From assembly GCA_027459545.1 (NCBI GenBank), contig DAIDID010000032.1, positions 1-5,982 of the forward strand: a stretch of DNA of 5,982 nt, in the 5' to 3' direction. This DNA is from Candidatus Parcubacteria bacterium (GTDB lineage: Bacteria; Patescibacteriota; Minisyncoccia; Phycocordibacterales; Phycocordibacteraceae). The position numbers and the translations under genes are program-made. Every line of letters begins with the position of its first letter. The stretch's first letter is position 1. Below, in pieces: positions 4,610 through 5,982 of the stretch. The notes under the pieces were generated by a model. That model made no database searches. It was not told the DNA's origin and worked only from the letters and a program-made list of their open reading frames with translations.

Positions 4610-5982
4610 TTAGGCAAATCCCGGGAAAAAATCTTTTTTCACATGCGAACGTGGAATGCCTAAATCTCGAAGCAAATCACTAAAAGAATCAACCATGCCT
4701 CGTGGACCAGAAAGATAGTATATTCTGTTTTCGTAGTCAGGAATTGAGGTCATAATCATACGCTCGTCAATTACTGCTGGAAATTCATTTGTTTTTAGCA
4801 TTTCGGGAGTTTGATTTGAAAAAATAGGAAGCGTTTCTATACCGAGTTCTCGCTCCGCTCGGTCAAGCAGCTGTACATACGCTACGTCTTTTATGGTTTT
4901 GTTTGAGTAAAGAAGAATAATATCTCGTGCGCGCTCTTTTGGACTTTTTGATTCAAGTAGGTGTTCGATCATACTTCGAAATGGCGTTATTCCTATACCT
5001 CCTGCTATAAACACGAGCTTTTTCTTTGTATCTCTTGGAAGTACGAAGTCTCCTGCCAATTGCGACGCTACGATTGCACCTCCCCTTGGAAGGTTCATCA
5101 GATTTCTCTTAAAAGTGCTCGCAGGATTATAAAATTTAACTCCGATTCGTACTTCTCCAGCTTTCGCTGCTTTTGGTGTTGAAGCGATAGTGAAGTATCT
5201 TCGTATACCACGAGAATCAATTCCCTTGCCGAGGGTGCGATTAGGATCATGCGGAAGTGTCCATTCTAAATACTGTCCTGGAGTAAAGGATAGTGTACGA
5301 CTAGAAGTAAATACAAATTCGAATGTATCAGGCGAAAGCTGAATTCTTTCTTTGAGCTTTAAAAGTAACTTTTGCTTTGAGCTAACTACGTACGAAAACA
5401 CATTTCCCGCAAGCAAGGCAAGCTCGGGCGAAAAGTAAAATGAGCCAAAGTGCACTTCAGGCGCGAATAGAAATCCAACTAGTGCAGCATACGAAATCTG
5501 CAGAAATCGCGTCGGAGGTGTTGTGAGAGGCTCTGTAAGCATGACAGTGGCAAGAAATACCGCTGGAGAATATAGAAAAGATTGCTGCAATACATGAATT
5601 ACACCACCTGGCCCGTCACTTATTCCAAGTACAACAATTGTAACCACAAGCATTACACCAAAAGCAACAACCATGTCGAGTCGGCGAATTTTTCGCGCGA
5701 GCAAAAATCCTCCTACCGCTACAAACGGCATCATCCAGAGCGTTCCAACCCACCAAGTTGCACTTTGTCCCAGAAAGAGCGCTGTAGCTGCAACACCAAA
5801 AGCAGCGGGATTAAAAATATGCTTTTGATTGATTGCAAAAATATATTTAGATGCAACAGAGATTGCGGCAGCCCAGCATGCAATCGAAAGAAATTGAAAA
5901 TCTCCAAATGCTGCTGGAGGTGAAATTAGTAATATAAGAATGAGTGCTGTGATATAAGTAGACTCGGGATTGCTTGGCGCAT
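4610..5982 (-). CDS. RnfD/NqrB-like membrane domain fused to an FNR-type FAD/NAD(P) reductase, N-terminus outside the window
   Basis: The frame stays open from the right edge for 456 residues; an internal ATG at 5734 is not the start, because conserved sequence precedes it. Residues 1-200 (counted from the edge) hold about seven or eight hydrophobic segments with RnfD/NqrB hallmarks: STYITALILIILL (7-19), SKYIF followed by KHIFNPAAFG (44-62) and LTEPLTTPPT (148-157). Residues 207-456 are a ferredoxin-NADP reductase module: TPGQYLEW in the flavin barrel, RRYFTIAS (260-267; the R-x-Y-T FAD motif), GVKFYNPASTFKRNL, AGGIGITPF (326-334; nucleotide binding), YYLSGPRGMV (421-430) and an aromatic end DFFPGFA. 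No 2Fe-2S ferredoxin cysteine cluster is present. The expected activity is NAD(P)H-dependent electron transfer through the membrane domain to an unknown acceptor. The S-G-A-T type motif that carries covalent FMN in RnfD and NqrB is absent between NPAAFG and TEPLTTPP. The gene ends 66 bases before the next minus-strand gene, and no terminator is evident. Confidence 0.9.
   Translation of the reverse strand, partial: APSNPESTYITALILILLISPPAAFGDFQFLSIACWAAAISVASKYIFAINQKHIFNPAAFGVAATALFLGQSATWWVGTLWMMPFVAVGGFLLARKIRRLDMVVAFGVMLVVTIVVLGISDGPGGVIHVLQQSFLYSPAVFLATVMLTEPLTTPPTRFLQISYAALVGFLFAPEVHFGSFYFSPELALLAGNVFSYVVSSKQKLLLKLKERIQLSPDTFEFVFTSSRTLSFTPGQYLEWTLPHDPNRTLGKGIDSRGIRRYFTIASTPKAAKAGEVRIGVKFYNPASTFKRNLMNLPRGGAIVASQLAGDFVLPRDTKKKLVFIAGGIGITPFRSMIEHLLESKSPKERARDIILLYSNKTIKDVAYVQLLDRAERELGIETLPIFSNQTPEMLKTNEFPAVIDERMIMTSIPDYENRIYYLSGPRGMVDSFSDLLRDLGIPRSHVKKDFFPGFA

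Noticed and set aside
5732..5734. ATG as start of the RnfD-FNR gene
   Set aside because: The frame continues without a stop to the window edge, and the upstream residues include the conserved KHIFNPAAFG motif, so the real start is outside the window.
5582..5923. Open reading frame of 113 codons on the plus strand
   Set aside because: It lies opposite the membrane domain of the RnfD-FNR fusion and reads as a Ser/Asn/Lys/Cys-rich sequence with no family resemblance, typical of an antisense shadow.

Overview
The window looks like compact bacterial chromosome at moderate-to-low GC. It carries five protein-coding genes, two of them cut by the window edges. Both the style and the protein families suggest a member of the Candidate Phyla Radiation (Patescibacteria, perhaps the Parcubacteria group). 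The reasons are tiny intergenic gaps of 57 to 66 bases, near absence of Shine-Dalgarno sequences, a short ABC-F protein with an unusual second ATPase half, and a membrane-anchored barrel-like protein of unknown function. This placement is an inference from family resemblance, not a proof. All genes read cleanly with the standard code; no in-frame TGA is used as glycine, which argues against Gracilibacteria or Absconditabacteria.

Layout, left to right: (1) bases 1-481, minus strand, the N-terminal 160 residues of a DUF1295 (steroid 5-alpha-reductase-like) multi-pass membrane protein, with an extended -10 promoter almost touching its start codon. (2) Bases 547-2022, minus strand, a complete ABC-F ATPase of the translation-factor type. 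(3) Bases 2080-3393, plus strand, a complete HI0933/YhiN-family FAD flavoprotein, divergent from the ABC-F gene. (4) Bases 3377-4543, minus strand, a membrane-anchored extracytoplasmic protein with a predicted TIM-barrel-like domain, which overlaps the flavoprotein tail-to-tail by 17 bases. (5) Bases 4610-5982, minus strand, the C-terminal 456 residues of a fusion between an RnfD/NqrB-like membrane domain and a ferredoxin-NADP reductase-like FAD/NAD module.

Three of the five genes are redox or reductase-like (the DUF1295 membrane protein, the HI0933 flavoprotein and the RnfD-FNR fusion), but they are not in one operon and no shared pathway can be proven from the sequence. No RNA genes, CRISPR arrays, insertion sequences, attachment sites or origins were seen.

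The points most worth a second look are the RnfD-FNR fusion without the usual covalent-FMN motif, a perfect GC-rich palindrome inserted in frame in the linker of gene 4, a shared GTGCTANAAT promoter element close to two start codons, and the degenerate second ATPase half of the ABC-F protein.
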